Positions 46,924-55,099 of a DNA stretch of 64,000 nucleotides are shown here, piece by piece. The notes beneath the pieces are model-generated. The model saw nothing but the letters and a program-made list of their open reading frames with translations. It did not search any database and was not told where the DNA came from. This DNA is from Chthoniobacter flavus Ellin428 (GTDB taxonomy: Bacteria; Verrucomicrobiota; Verrucomicrobiia; Chthoniobacterales; Chthoniobacteraceae), in assembly GCF_000173075.1 (NCBI RefSeq), contig NZ_ABVL01000002.1, positions 434,001 to 498,000 of the forward strand. The letters are read 5' to 3'. The position numbers were made by a program, and so were the translations under genes. How positions within the stretch are numbered: the first letter of the stretch is position 1; every line of letters begins with the position of its first letter.

Positions 46924-48323
46924 GAGTGTTCGCCACCTTTCCGATAAGCCCGCGCGAGCAACGTAATCGGGTGAACGATCTCCAGCGCTTCGCCGCGCTC
47001 GCGAGCGCCCGCTTCGAGTTGCACGCTGCAACCGGGATTGGCCGAGGCCACGACCTTCGCCCCGGTTTTCGCGATGTTGTCCAGTTTGCGCTCGAGCAAG
47101 CGATGCGACATCTCCGGCTGCGTGATGTTGTAAACACCCGCGCTCCCGCAGCACCAAGTTGATTCCGGCAACTCGACCAGCTTCAATCCCGGAATACTCT
47201 TCAAGACGGTACGTGGCTGCTGGGTGATCTTCTGCCCATGGCAGAGATGGCAGGCCTCGTGGTAGGTGACCGGTAGTTGATAGTTGATAGTTGATGGTTG
47301 AGAGCCGCCGGTGGTTTGCGGAGGGGTGATGCCGATTTCGGCCAACCATTGATGAATGTCCTTTAGTTTGTGAGACCACAATCGAGCACGCCTGGCGTAT
47401 TGCGGGTCGTGCTCCAGCAGATCGTCGTAGTGCTTGAGATGCGAGCCGCAGCCCGCGGCATTCGTGATGATCGCGTCCAGGTGTTCGAGCGATCCGGCAG
47501 CGCGTTCCATGTCGTCGATGCTCTTCCGTGCCATTTCTCGTGCGAGAGTCAATTCGCCATTGTGCGCGTGCAGTGAGCCGCAGCAATGCTGCGCCGCCGG
47601 GGTGACGACTTCACAGCCGTTGGCCAGCAAGACGTCCACGGTGTCGCGATTGACGTGTGGATAAACAAGATCCTGCACGCAGCCCGTGAGCATGCCCACG
47701 CGATAGCCCGGCTTCGCCGGGGACTCGACGGGGCCGATCAACTGGTCCGAAAAATCCGGCTGAATACGCGGGGTGAGTGGTTCGAGTTCGCGCAGATCCG
47801 CTGGCAACAGCGCAGTCAGGCGCAGCTTGCGCACCAGCCATTCCAACCCGCTCACCTGGTAAAGACGCAACAAGCGCCCGAGCGCTTTCAACGCCAGCGG
47901 ATGCGCAAAGATAAAGCGCAGCATCACTGCCCGGACGAAATCGCGCTTCGCATAACGCAGCACACCCGCGTCTTCGATATCCGCCCGCGCCTCCTCAAAC
48001 ATCCGCGCGTAATTCACACCCGCCGGACATGCTGTTTCGCAAGCGAGGCAGCCCAGGCAGAAGTAGAGCTCTTCACCAAAGGCCCGCGTCACATCGAGAT
48101 GGCCTTCCGCGATGTTGCGCATCAGCGCAATTCGTCCGCGCGGACTATTGCGTTCCAGCTTGGTGGTGTCGTAAGTGGGACAAGTCGGCAGGCACATTCC
48201 GCAATGGATGCACTGCTGGAGCACAGCAAAATCCAGGTTCGCGAGATGATGGGGCTTGGACTCGCCTTTCAGGGCGGTGGAAGGAATATCAGTCAAAGAT
48301 CTTTCCCGGGTTGAGAATGCCAT
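46920..48323 (-). CDS. glcF: Glycolate oxidase iron-sulfur subunit with repeat insertion
   Basis: 467 residues. Two [4Fe-4S] motifs CIHCGMCLPTCPTY and CLGCLACETACPAG in the first third, then two CCG domains with CCGSLHAHNGE and CCGSAGVYNI. It passes electrons from GlcD to the quinone pool or cytosolic carrier. Residues about 338-352 (GGSQPSTINYQLPV) are encoded by four tandem 7-base units (47274-47301) and are out of place in the family, just before the conserved TYHEACHLCHGQK. The ATG at 48323 overlaps the glcD 3' end by 35 bases; a TTG at 48296 is another candidate start. Confidence 0.92.
   Translation of the reverse strand: MAFSTRERSLTDIPSTALKGESKPHHLANLDFAVLQQCIHCGMCLPTCPTYDTTKLERNSPRGRIALMRNIAEGHLDVTRAFGEELYFCLGCLACETACPAGVNYARMFEEARADIEDAGVLRYAKRDFVRAVMLRFIFAHPLALKALGRLLRLYQVSGLEWLVRKLRLTALLPADLRELEPLTPRIQPDFSDQLIGPVESPAKPGYRVGMLTGCVQDLVYPHVNRDTVDVLLANGCEVVTPAAQHCCGSLHAHNGELTLAREMARKSIDDMERAAGSLEHLDAIITNAAGCGSHLKHYDDLLEHDPQYARRARLWSHKLKDIHQWLAEIGITPPQTTGGSQPSTINYQLPVTYHEACHLCHGQKITQQPRTVLKSIPGLKLVELPESTWCCGSAGVYNITQPEMSHRLLERKLDNIAKTGAKVVASANPGCSVQLEAGARERGEALEIVHPITLLARAYRKGGEHS
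47274..47301. repeat. Four tandem heptamers inside glcF
   Basis: TAGTTGA x3 and TGGTTGA in direct tandem on the plus strand, reading TCAACTA units on the coding strand. The same unit type occurs in spacers at 33769 and 49811. Confidence 0.9.
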
Positions 48324-49683
48324 CCGGATCGAGCGTCCGTTTCAGTTGCCGCAATAGCGTGAGACTCGCGTTGCCAATCGCGTCGGGCAGGAATTTCTTT
48401 TTCGCCAACCCGACACCGTGTTCGCCAGTGATGGTGCCGCCGAGTTCGATCGCGTAATCGAAAATCTCCTTCATGGCGACTTCCACACGCTCCATTTCCT
48501 CGTGGTTGCGTTCGTCGGTGAGGAAGGTGGGATGCAGGTTGCCATCGCCCATGTGACCGAAGGTGCCGATCCGTAAATTGTGCCGCGTGGCCACTCCCTG
48601 GATGAAACGAATCATTTTCGTCAATTCGCTTCGCGGTACCGTGGCGTCCTCCAGAATGGTGGTCGGCGACACCCGGGCCAGCGCGGAGAAGGCGGAACGG
48701 CGGGCGGTGGCCAGCTTGTTCGCCTCATCGGCATTCGCCGCGATCTGCACCGCGGTCGCGCCACAGCGCCGGGCGATCTCCTCCATTTGTTTCCCCTGCT
48801 CTTCAATCACGGCGGGATGCCCATCCGTCTCCATGAAGAGGATGGCTTCCGCATCGAGCGGCAATCCGATCTTCGCAAAGTCCTCCACGCACTTGATCGT
48901 GATGCGGTCGAGAAACTCCAGCGTGCAGGGAATGATCTTCGCCGCAATGATCGCCGACACGGTATCCGCTGCCGCGTCCATGGTGGCATACATTGCGAGC
49001 ATCGTCTTTTTCGCCGCCGGCCTCGGCACCAACTTGAGCAGCACTTTCGTGATGATCCCGAGCGTTCCTTCGCTGCCGATGAAGACGTCCTTCATCGAAT
49101 AGCCGGCCACGTCTTTCACACACTTATTGCCCAACCAGACGACTTCACCGCTGGCCAGCACCACTTCCATGCCCATCACGTAGTCGCGCGTGATGCCGTA
49201 CTTCAACCCACGCAGCCCGCCGGAATTCTCCGCGACGTTGCCGCCGATGGTGGAAATCTTCATCGATCCCGGGTCCGGCGGATAGAGCAACCCCACCGTG
49301 TCCGCCTTCTCAGTGATCTTCTGGGTAATCGCGCCCGCCTCGGCGAGGATGGTCAGGTTTTTCTCATCCAATTCGAGGATGCGATCCATCTTTACCAGGC
49401 AGAGCACGATCGCATTGGGCTGCGGAATGCTGCCGCCACTGAGTCCCGTTCCCGATCCACGGGAAACAATCGGAATCTTCTCCTGCGCCGCATAGCGCAC
49501 GATCTTCGCCACTTCTTCGGTGGTCTGCGGAAAAACCACGACGCCCACCTCGCCTTGCAACGCAGCGGTGCCGTCGAAACCGTAGGTCAACAGGTGCTCA
49601 CGCTCGGTAAGCACGCGCTTCGGATCGAGAATGGCAGTCAGTTCGGTGACGAGTTGAGGGTTGAGGGTTGAGATTCGAGGCAT
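48289..49683 (-). CDS. glcD: Glycolate oxidase FAD-binding subunit
   Basis: 464 residues, FAD-binding type 4 fold: GVVVFPQTTEEVAKIVRYA, PIVSRGSGTGLSGGSIPQ, and DPGSMKISTIGGNVAENSGG. The C-terminal half has the FAD-linked oxidase C domain (FGHMGDGNLHPTFL, GTITGEHGVGLAKKKFL). It oxidises glycolate or D-lactate in the cytoplasm, handing electrons to GlcF. The start ATG at 49683 is followed by residues ISTLNPQL encoded by TTGAGGG heptamers (49654-49674), so the first few residues are repeat-derived. An upstream in-frame start at 49788 is unlikely. No glcE is present. Confidence 0.93.
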   Translation of the reverse strand: MPRISTLNPQLVTELTAILDPKRVLTEREHLLTYGFDGTAALQGEVGVVVFPQTTEEVAKIVRYAAQEKIPIVSRGSGTGLSGGSIPQPNAIVLCLVKMDRILELDEKNLTILAEAGAITQKITEKADTVGLLYPPDPGSMKISTIGGNVAENSGGLRGLKYGITRDYVMGMEVVLASGEVVWLGNKCVKDVAGYSMKDVFIGSEGTLGIITKVLLKLVPRPAAKKTMLAMYATMDAAADTVSAIIAAKIIPCTLEFLDRITIKCVEDFAKIGLPLDAEAILFMETDGHPAVIEEQGKQMEEIARRCGATAVQIAANADEANKLATARRSAFSALARVSPTTILEDATVPRSELTKMIRFIQGVATRHNLRIGTFGHMGDGNLHPTFLTDERNHEEMERVEVAMKEIFDYAIELGGTITGEHGVGLAKKKFLPDAIGNASLTLLRQLKRTLDPDGILNPGKIFD

Positions 49684-49810
49684 TGCGAGAAGTCCGTGGT
49701 GCCGTGGGGACAATTGAGAGTCACCGGCGGTCATGCGGAAATTGGACGGATAACAAGATTGATTGATGAAGATGGGATGGGTCTGCAAGCCCGCGCATCA
49801 CGAGCAGTGG

Positions 49811-49841
49811 CTCTCAACCCTCAACTTTCAACTCTCAACTC
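49811..49841. repeat. TCTCAAC heptamer array in spacer
   Basis: Four or five units (TCTCAAC, CCTCAAC, TTTCAAC, TCTCAAC) in tandem abutting the C39-like gene stop. Same family as the glcF and glcD insertions. Confidence 0.85.
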
Positions 49842-50484
49842 ACATTTTTTCGTAAAAACGCAACGCCTCGATCTTGCTGCCGAATTCTTTCAACGGATAC
49901 AGCCCTTTCGCCGCGCCCGCGCCGGGGTCGCGCGTGAGATAATCGTAGCCCTGCTTGCCGGCGATGACGACGAAATGCGTGATCCCCGAAGGCAACCGCA
50001 GCCGCACGATCACCGGGTTGCCCTTCGAAAGATTGTCATCGATCAACGCATACGACGGCAGATCCTCGTAGGCCTTACGCACCTTGCCCGGTTCGTATTC
50101 CGCCGCGGTCTCCCAGTAGAGCCACCCTTGTGGGGTATAACCTTCATGCTCGGTACAAAAGCGATTGAGCCGCTGCGGATCGACATCGAAGCCGTAGCTG
50201 GCGAGCACCATGGCCGCGGAGGACACCGCGCAACCTTCCGCGCCGAGCGTGTTATGCGTCGGCCCGAGGAAATCGCCGCGCCAGCGGTCATCGCCCTGGC
50301 GGAACGACGGCACGGCCAATTCCACCCGGTGGAAGAAATAACGTCCCCCGCTCGGCTCGATCTGGCCCTTGCGCGCCCAAACGTCACGCAGGTGGAGGTA
50401 ATAACCCGCTCCCGCCAATATCGCGACGACGAGCGTCAGCAGCAGGCATAGTCGGAGACGGGAGAAAAAAACGGCACGATTCAT
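49840..50484 (-). CDS. Membrane-anchored peptidase C39-like protein
   Basis: 214 residues with one N-terminal membrane segment (LCLLLTLVVAILAGAGYYL). The following domain has the C39-like papain fold: Q63 (SFRQGDD), C85 in TLGAEGCAVSSAAMVL, H170 in GITHFVVIAG and D186 in LTRDP, so the catalytic set is complete. Probably a periplasmic or surface peptidase of unknown substrate. Its ATG overlaps the stop of the upstream enoyl reductase gene by four bases, so the two are cotranscribed. Confidence 0.82.
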   Translation of the reverse strand: MNRAVFFSRLRLCLLLTLVVAILAGAGYYLHLRDVWARKGQIEPSGGRYFFHRVELAVPSFRQGDDRWRGDFLGPTHNTLGAEGCAVSSAAMVLASYGFDVDPQRLNRFCTEHEGYTPQGWLYWETAAEYEPGKVRKAYEDLPSYALIDDNLSKGNPVIVRLRLPSGITHFVVIAGKQGYDYLTRDPGAGAAKGLYPLKEFGSKIEALRFYEKM

Positions 50485-51500
50485 GTCTGCGGGGAAAATT
50501 GCGCAGCGATCTCCGGAGCGCCAAATAGAATCTTGCCCCCGCGCTGGCTTTGCATGGCGTGCTTCACTGCGGCCACCGCGTCACGGAGCGGATAAACGCG
50601 TTCCACCGGCGTGTGCAGCAAGCCGCGCTTGGCCAGGGCAAACAACTCCGCAAACATCGCGCTTTCCTCCGCGTGCGAAGCGTGACGATACCACTCGGTA
50701 ATCCAAAACCCACGGCAACGCAGGTCCTTGAAGATCAGCAGGCCATTCGGGATGCGCACCGGCTGCCGGCTCATCGCGCCGAAAGTCACCAGCGTGCCAC
50801 CCGGGGCGAGTGCATTCGCCAGACGCAGCGCGCTATCCCCACCCACGCAATTCAGCGCCAACTTCACCGGCACGCCGCCCGTCGCTGCCTTGATCTGGTC
50901 CTTCACCTCGTCATTGTCGAGCAGCACCACGTCGCCACCGAGCGCGCGCAGTTCCTCGATCAATTCCGGCCGGCGCACGAGGCTGATCGTCCGCCAGCCA
51001 TTCGCTTTGGCAATCTGAATGACCAGGCGGCCCACCGCGGAGTTCGCCGCGTTTTGAATGACAAAATCCCCCTCAGCGAGCGTCGTGAAATCCCGCAGCA
51101 TACGCAACGCGGTCGCCGGATTAACGCGCAGCATCGCCGCCTGCTCGACCGCCACTTCCCGCGGCACCACGTGCAACTTCTCCGCCTCCGCGATCACCGC
51201 CGCTTCGCGCCAGCAGCCCAGCCCATGCGGCAGCATCACGTGATCGCCCACCCGGAGCGTTTTCACCTCGGCGCCGACTTTTTCCACCACACCGACGCCT
51301 TCCATCCCGGGTGTCCCCGGCAATTCCGGCCGATTGGGATATTTTCCCTCGAGCACATTGATGTCCGCCGGGTTGATCGGCGAAGCAAGCACGCGCACCC
51401 ACGCGCCTTCGGCGTCGAGGGGCGGCACTTCGATATTCTCTACGCGCACGACCTCAACAGGCGTGCCAAATTCATGGATAACAATCGCGCTGACATTCAT
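50481..51500 (-). CDS. 2-enoyl thioester reductase-like MDR protein
   Basis: 339 residues, MECR/ETR1-like branch of the medium-chain dehydrogenase superfamily without the zinc ligands of ADHs. Characteristic strings: SPINPADINVLEGKYP, PGMEGVGVVEKVG, RVNPATALRMLRDFTTL and FVIQNAANSAVGRLVIQ. In mitochondria and some bacteria this enzyme reduces enoyl-ACP/CoA with NADPH. The sequence AGGAGG lies six bases before the ATG at 51500 and decides the start over the ATG at 51506, which abuts AGGAGG; this is one of the few clear Shine-Dalgarno sites in the window. Confidence 0.85.
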   Translation of the reverse strand: MNVSAIVIHEFGTPVEVVRVENIEVPPLDAEGAWVRVLASPINPADINVLEGKYPNRPELPGTPGMEGVGVVEKVGAEVKTLRVGDHVMLPHGLGCWREAAVIAEAEKLHVVPREVAVEQAAMLRVNPATALRMLRDFTTLAEGDFVIQNAANSAVGRLVIQIAKANGWRTISLVRRPELIEELRALGGDVVLLDNDEVKDQIKAATGGVPVKLALNCVGGDSALRLANALAPGGTLVTFGAMSRQPVRIPNGLLIFKDLRCRGFWITEWYRHASHAEESAMFAELFALAKRGLLHTPVERVYPLRDAVAAVKHAMQSQRGGKILFGAPEIAAQFSPQT

Positions 51501-51561
51501 GGGCATCCTCCTAGGATGCCGCGCCGTGACCGACTCGACAAAGCCAATTCCACCAACTCCC

Positions 51562-52485
51562 ATGCCTTCTGGATCTGCCAGCAGAAATGGTTACGGGAAA
51601 GGCGCGCGCCTCGCGCTCGTCGGGGTGACGGTCAATTTCTTCCTCGCCCTCATCAAGATCGTCGCCGGACTCCTGGGCAACGCCTACGCGCTCATCGCCG
51701 ATGGCATCGAGAGCACCCTCGATATCTTCAGTTCGCTCATCATCTGGTTTGGCCTGAAGGTCGCCGCCGAACCGCCGGACGATGAGCACCCCTACGGCCA
51801 CGGCAAGGCGGAGCCGCTCGCCTCGATCGTCGTCGCGCTCATCGTCATTGCCGCCGCCATCGGCCTGGCCGTCGAGAGTGTCCACGAAATCATCACCCCA
51901 CATCACGCCCCGGCGCCCTACACGCTCGTCGTCCTCATCGGCGTCATCATCATCAAGGAAACCCTCTTCCGCAAAGTCTCCGGCGCCGCCGAGGAGCTCG
52001 GGAGCACGGCAGTCAAGACCGATGCCTGGCATCACCGCGCGGATGTGCTTACTTCAGCCGGCGCTTTCATCGGCATCAGCATTGCCATCATCGGTGGCAA
52101 AGGGTGGGAACCAGCCGATGATTGGGCCGCGCTCTTCACCTGCACGATCATCGCCTTCAACGGCTACAAGCTTCTTATGCCCGCGCTGCATGAAGTAATG
52201 GACACGGCGCCGCCAAAAGAACTCGAATCCGCCGTGCGCGCGATCGCCGCAGGCGTCCCGCAAGTCGCCGAGGTGGAGAAATGCCGCGTTCGCAAGATGG
52301 GGCTCGATTACTATGTCGACATCCACATCGGCGTGGACGCGAACCTTACCGTCCGTACCGGGCACGAGATCAGCCATGCGGTAAAGGATGCGATTCGCAC
52401 GGCGAAGCCCGAGGTCATGGATGTGCTGGTGCACATCGAGCCCAGCGACGTGGCGGAAGGCGCTGCCACCGCCCGCGGCTCTTGA
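51562..52485 (+). CDS. Cation diffusion facilitator (CDF) metal efflux protein
   Basis: 307 residues from the ATG at 51562; an in-frame GTG at 51526 would add 12. Six-helix CDF fold with metal-site residues in ALIADGIESTLDIFSS (D/E...D), HPYGHGKAEPL, and DAWHHRADVLTS (HxxxD). The C-terminal cytosolic ferredoxin-like domain reads VRKMGLDYYVDIHIGVD. Exports Zn, Co, Fe or Mn ions by proton exchange; which metal is not resolved. A His-rich small peptide gene starts 18 bases after its stop. Confidence 0.93.
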   Translation: MPSGSASRNGYGKGARLALVGVTVNFFLALIKIVAGLLGNAYALIADGIESTLDIFSSLIIWFGLKVAAEPPDDEHPYGHGKAEPLASIVVALIVIAAAIGLAVESVHEIITPHHAPAPYTLVVLIGVIIIKETLFRKVSGAAEELGSTAVKTDAWHHRADVLTSAGAFIGISIAIIGGKGWEPADDWAALFTCTIIAFNGYKLLMPALHEVMDTAPPKELESAVRAIAAGVPQVAEVEKCRVRKMGLDYYVDIHIGVDANLTVRTGHEISHAVKDAIRTAKPEVMDVLVHIEPSDVAEGAATARGS

Positions 52486-52503
52486 CCGGCGTGCGAAGCC
52501 CAT

Positions 52504-52629
52504 ATGCATCTGCATCTCCTCCATCACTTGCATCACCTCCACCTCTTCCGACTCCTCGTCGTCGGCCTGGTGTTCGGTGTGCTGCTCGTGGCGGTGATCT
52601 TCCGAGTGATCGCGGGTAAACGCCCATAG
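52504..52629 (+). CDS. His-rich single-pass membrane microprotein
   Basis: A 41-residue frame of MHLHLLHHLHHLHLFRLL (six His in positions 2-13), a hydrophobic helix (LLVVGLVFGVLLVAVIF), and a basic tail RVIAGKRP. Only 18 bases separate it from the CDF stop, so it is likely in the same transcript. The His cluster suggests metal binding, linking it to the CDF transporter, but this is inference. No homolog recognised; the ATG has no clear ribosome binding site. Confidence 0.55.
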   Translation: MHLHLLHHLHHLHLFRLLVVGLVFGVLLVAVIFRVIAGKRP

Positions 52630-52690
52630 TCTGGCAGGTTACGCAAATGCGGAATTGCCGGGGTGACCACTCTCGGCCATTTTGCGAGCC

Positions 52691-55099
52691 ATGTTGCGGC
52701 CCCCCGCCCTGCTTTCCTCCCTCTGCATTTCCGCGCTGCTTGCCCTGACGATCGGAGCCTCCGCTGCCGTGCCGGACAAGCCGGGCTACAACCACGACAT
52801 TCGGCCGATCCTCTCGGACAAATGTTTCTACTGCCACGGCCCGGACGAAAAGAAACGCGAGGCCAAGCTCCGCCTCGATGTCCGCGACAATGCGCTGGCC
52901 GAGCACGACAGCGGGCACGCCATCGTTCCCGGCAAGCCGGAGGAAAGCGAACTGCTGAAGCGCATCCTTTCCCACGACAAGGACGACGTGATGCCACCGC
53001 CCAAGGCGAAGAAACCGCCGCTCACCGCCGACGAAATCGCCACGCTGCGCCGGTGGATCGAGCAAGGCGCGGTCTATGAGGGCCACTGGGCCTTTCTCCC
53101 GCTGAACTCGGCGCCGCCACCCAAGGTGAAAAATCGCGCGTGGGTGCGAAACCCGATCGATCAATATATCCTCGCCCGCCTGGAGAGCGAAGGCATCCAG
53201 CCCTCGCCCGAGGCCGACCGCCCTACGCTTATCCGTCGCTTGTATCTCGATCTGCTTGGCCTGCTCCCCTCGCCGGAGGAAGTCGCCGCCTTCGTTGCCG
53301 ATCCGGCGCCGAATGCCTACGAAAAGCTCGTCGACCGCACGCTGGCCAATTTCCACTACGGCGAACGCTGGGGCCGGCATTGGCTCGACCAGGCGCGCTA
53401 CGCGGATTCGAACGGTTACTCCATCGACAGCGCCCGCGCGATGTGGCCCTACCGCGATTGGGTCATCAAGGCGCTCAACGACGACATGCCCTTCGACCAG
53501 TTCACCATCGAGCAACTGGGCGGCGACCTTCTTCCCCATCCGACCAAGAGCCAGCTCATCGCCACCGCCTTTCATCGCAATACGATGATCAACGAAGAAG
53601 GCGGCACGAAGCCGGAGCAATTCCGCGTGGAAAGCGCGATCGACCGCGTGAACACCACGGGTTCCGTATGGCTCGGTCTCACCGTCGGCTGCGCGCAGTG
53701 CCACTCGCACAAGTTCGATCCCATTTCGCAGCGCGAGTTCTATCAATTCCTCGCGTTTTTCAATCAGGGCGAGGACGTCAATGCCAAGGGCGCAACCATT
53801 CAGGTCGCGAAGGGTGAAGTCTTCGGCCATCCGGTAAAGCCCACCACTGCGGAGATCCAGTCGATCAAATTTCCGAAGAAGACTCCGACGCAGGAGCAAT
53901 GGGAACGAAAGGAACTCGCGCGACTGGAAGCATTGCCACCGGACAAGGCGCCGACGGAATTGCTGCTCTCGCTGAAGATCGTCGATTCCACGCGCGACGA
54001 GGGGCAGAAGAAGCTGGTCAACGAGGCCTACGCGAAGGCTTACCCGAAAGCGGCGAAGACCGGCAAGAAAGTGGATGTGAATGCTGACGTGGTGGACCTG
54101 ATGATCATGCAGGACCTGGACAAGCCGCGTCCGAACTATCTGCTCATCCGCGGCGATTACACCCGGCCGGATGAGAAAGGCGGCCCGCTCCAACCCGGCG
54201 TGCTCAGCGCGGTCAGCGCGGCGTTTCATGAGGCCCCGCGGGAATACCGCAATCGCCTCGATCTCGCCCGCTGGCTGGTCGATCCGCAGAATCCGCTCAC
54301 TCCGCGCGTAACGATGAATCGCGTGTGGATGCGCTATTTTGGCCGGGGCATCGTCGAGACGGAGGAAGATTTCGGCACGCAAGGCACCGAGCCGACCCAT
54401 CCCGAATTGCTCGACTGGCTCGCGCGAGAATTCATCCACCAGGGCTGGTCGCTGAAGAAGATGCACCGGTTGATCGTGACCAGCGCGACCTATCGGCAGA
54501 GCTCGAACGCGCACCCCGATCTCGCGGAAAAAGATCCGCGCAATCTGCTGCTCGCCCGCCAGGAACGCGTGCGCGTGGAAGCCGAGATCGTGCGCGACGC
54601 CGCGCTCTCCGCGAGCGGCATGCTCGACGGCACCATCGGCGGCCCAAGCGTGCATCCGCCGCAACCCGATGGCGTCTATTCCTTCACCCAGACGGGCAAA
54701 GTCTGGAAAGCGGACACCGATGGCAATCGCTTCCGTCGCGGGCTCTACGCGCAGTTCTATCGCAGCGCGCCATATCCCCTGCTCACGACCTTTGACGAGC
54801 CGAATTTTTCGAACGCCTGCACCCGTCGCGCCCGGTCGAATACTCCGCTGCAGGCCTTGAATGTCGCCAACGATCCAGCCTTCCTGGAAATGGCGGAAGG
54901 CCTGGCGCAACGCGTGCAACGTGAAGTGCCGGGCGAGGATACCGACGCCCGCCTGCGCTACGCCTTCCTCCTCTGCTTCAGCCGCGATCCTTCACCGAAG
55001 GAACTCTCGATCCTCCGCGGCTACGCGGCCAAGGGCAACGATCTCGCCGCCCTCGCCCGCGTGCTTTTCAACACCGACAACTTCATCACCCGCGAATGA
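52691..55099 (+). CDS. Diheme DUF1549/DUF1553 planctomycete-type cytochrome protein
   Basis: 802 residues, shorter paralog of the protein at 14053. Signal peptide (residues about 1-26), haem motif C45-x-x-C48-H49 (CFYCHGPD), DUF1549 with PYRDWVIKALNDDMPFDQF, a second haem motif C334-x-x-C337-H338 (CAQCHSHKFDP), and DUF1553 (NPLTPRVTMNRVWMRYFG, SNTPLQALNVANDP). The variable middle is shorter than in the paralog. The stop overlaps the next DUF1501 gene start. Likely periplasmic oxidation of polysaccharide-derived substrates; unproven. Confidence 0.93.
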   Translation: MLRPPALLSSLCISALLALTIGASAAVPDKPGYNHDIRPILSDKCFYCHGPDEKKREAKLRLDVRDNALAEHDSGHAIVPGKPEESELLKRILSHDKDDVMPPPKAKKPPLTADEIATLRRWIEQGAVYEGHWAFLPLNSAPPPKVKNRAWVRNPIDQYILARLESEGIQPSPEADRPTLIRRLYLDLLGLLPSPEEVAAFVADPAPNAYEKLVDRTLANFHYGERWGRHWLDQARYADSNGYSIDSARAMWPYRDWVIKALNDDMPFDQFTIEQLGGDLLPHPTKSQLIATAFHRNTMINEEGGTKPEQFRVESAIDRVNTTGSVWLGLTVGCAQCHSHKFDPISQREFYQFLAFFNQGEDVNAKGATIQVAKGEVFGHPVKPTTAEIQSIKFPKKTPTQEQWERKELARLEALPPDKAPTELLLSLKIVDSTRDEGQKKLVNEAYAKAYPKAAKTGKKVDVNADVVDLMIMQDLDKPRPNYLLIRGDYTRPDEKGGPLQPGVLSAVSAAFHEAPREYRNRLDLARWLVDPQNPLTPRVTMNRVWMRYFGRGIVETEEDFGTQGTEPTHPELLDWLAREFIHQGWSLKKMHRLIVTSATYRQSSNAHPDLAEKDPRNLLLARQERVRVEAEIVRDAALSASGMLDGTIGGPSVHPPQPDGVYSFTQTGKVWKADTDGNRFRRGLYAQFYRSAPYPLLTTFDEPNFSNACTRRARSNTPLQALNVANDPAFLEMAEGLAQRVQREVPGEDTDARLRYAFLLCFSRDPSPKELSILRGYAAKGNDLAALARVLFNTDNFITRE

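Noticed and set aside
46924..47586. Extended xseA reading frame through glcF
   Set aside because: glcF is coded there in another frame of the same strand with clear iron-sulfur motifs; the extension has repeat-derived STINYQL.
47274..49841. CRISPR array
   Set aside because: Seven-base tandem units without spacers or cas genes.
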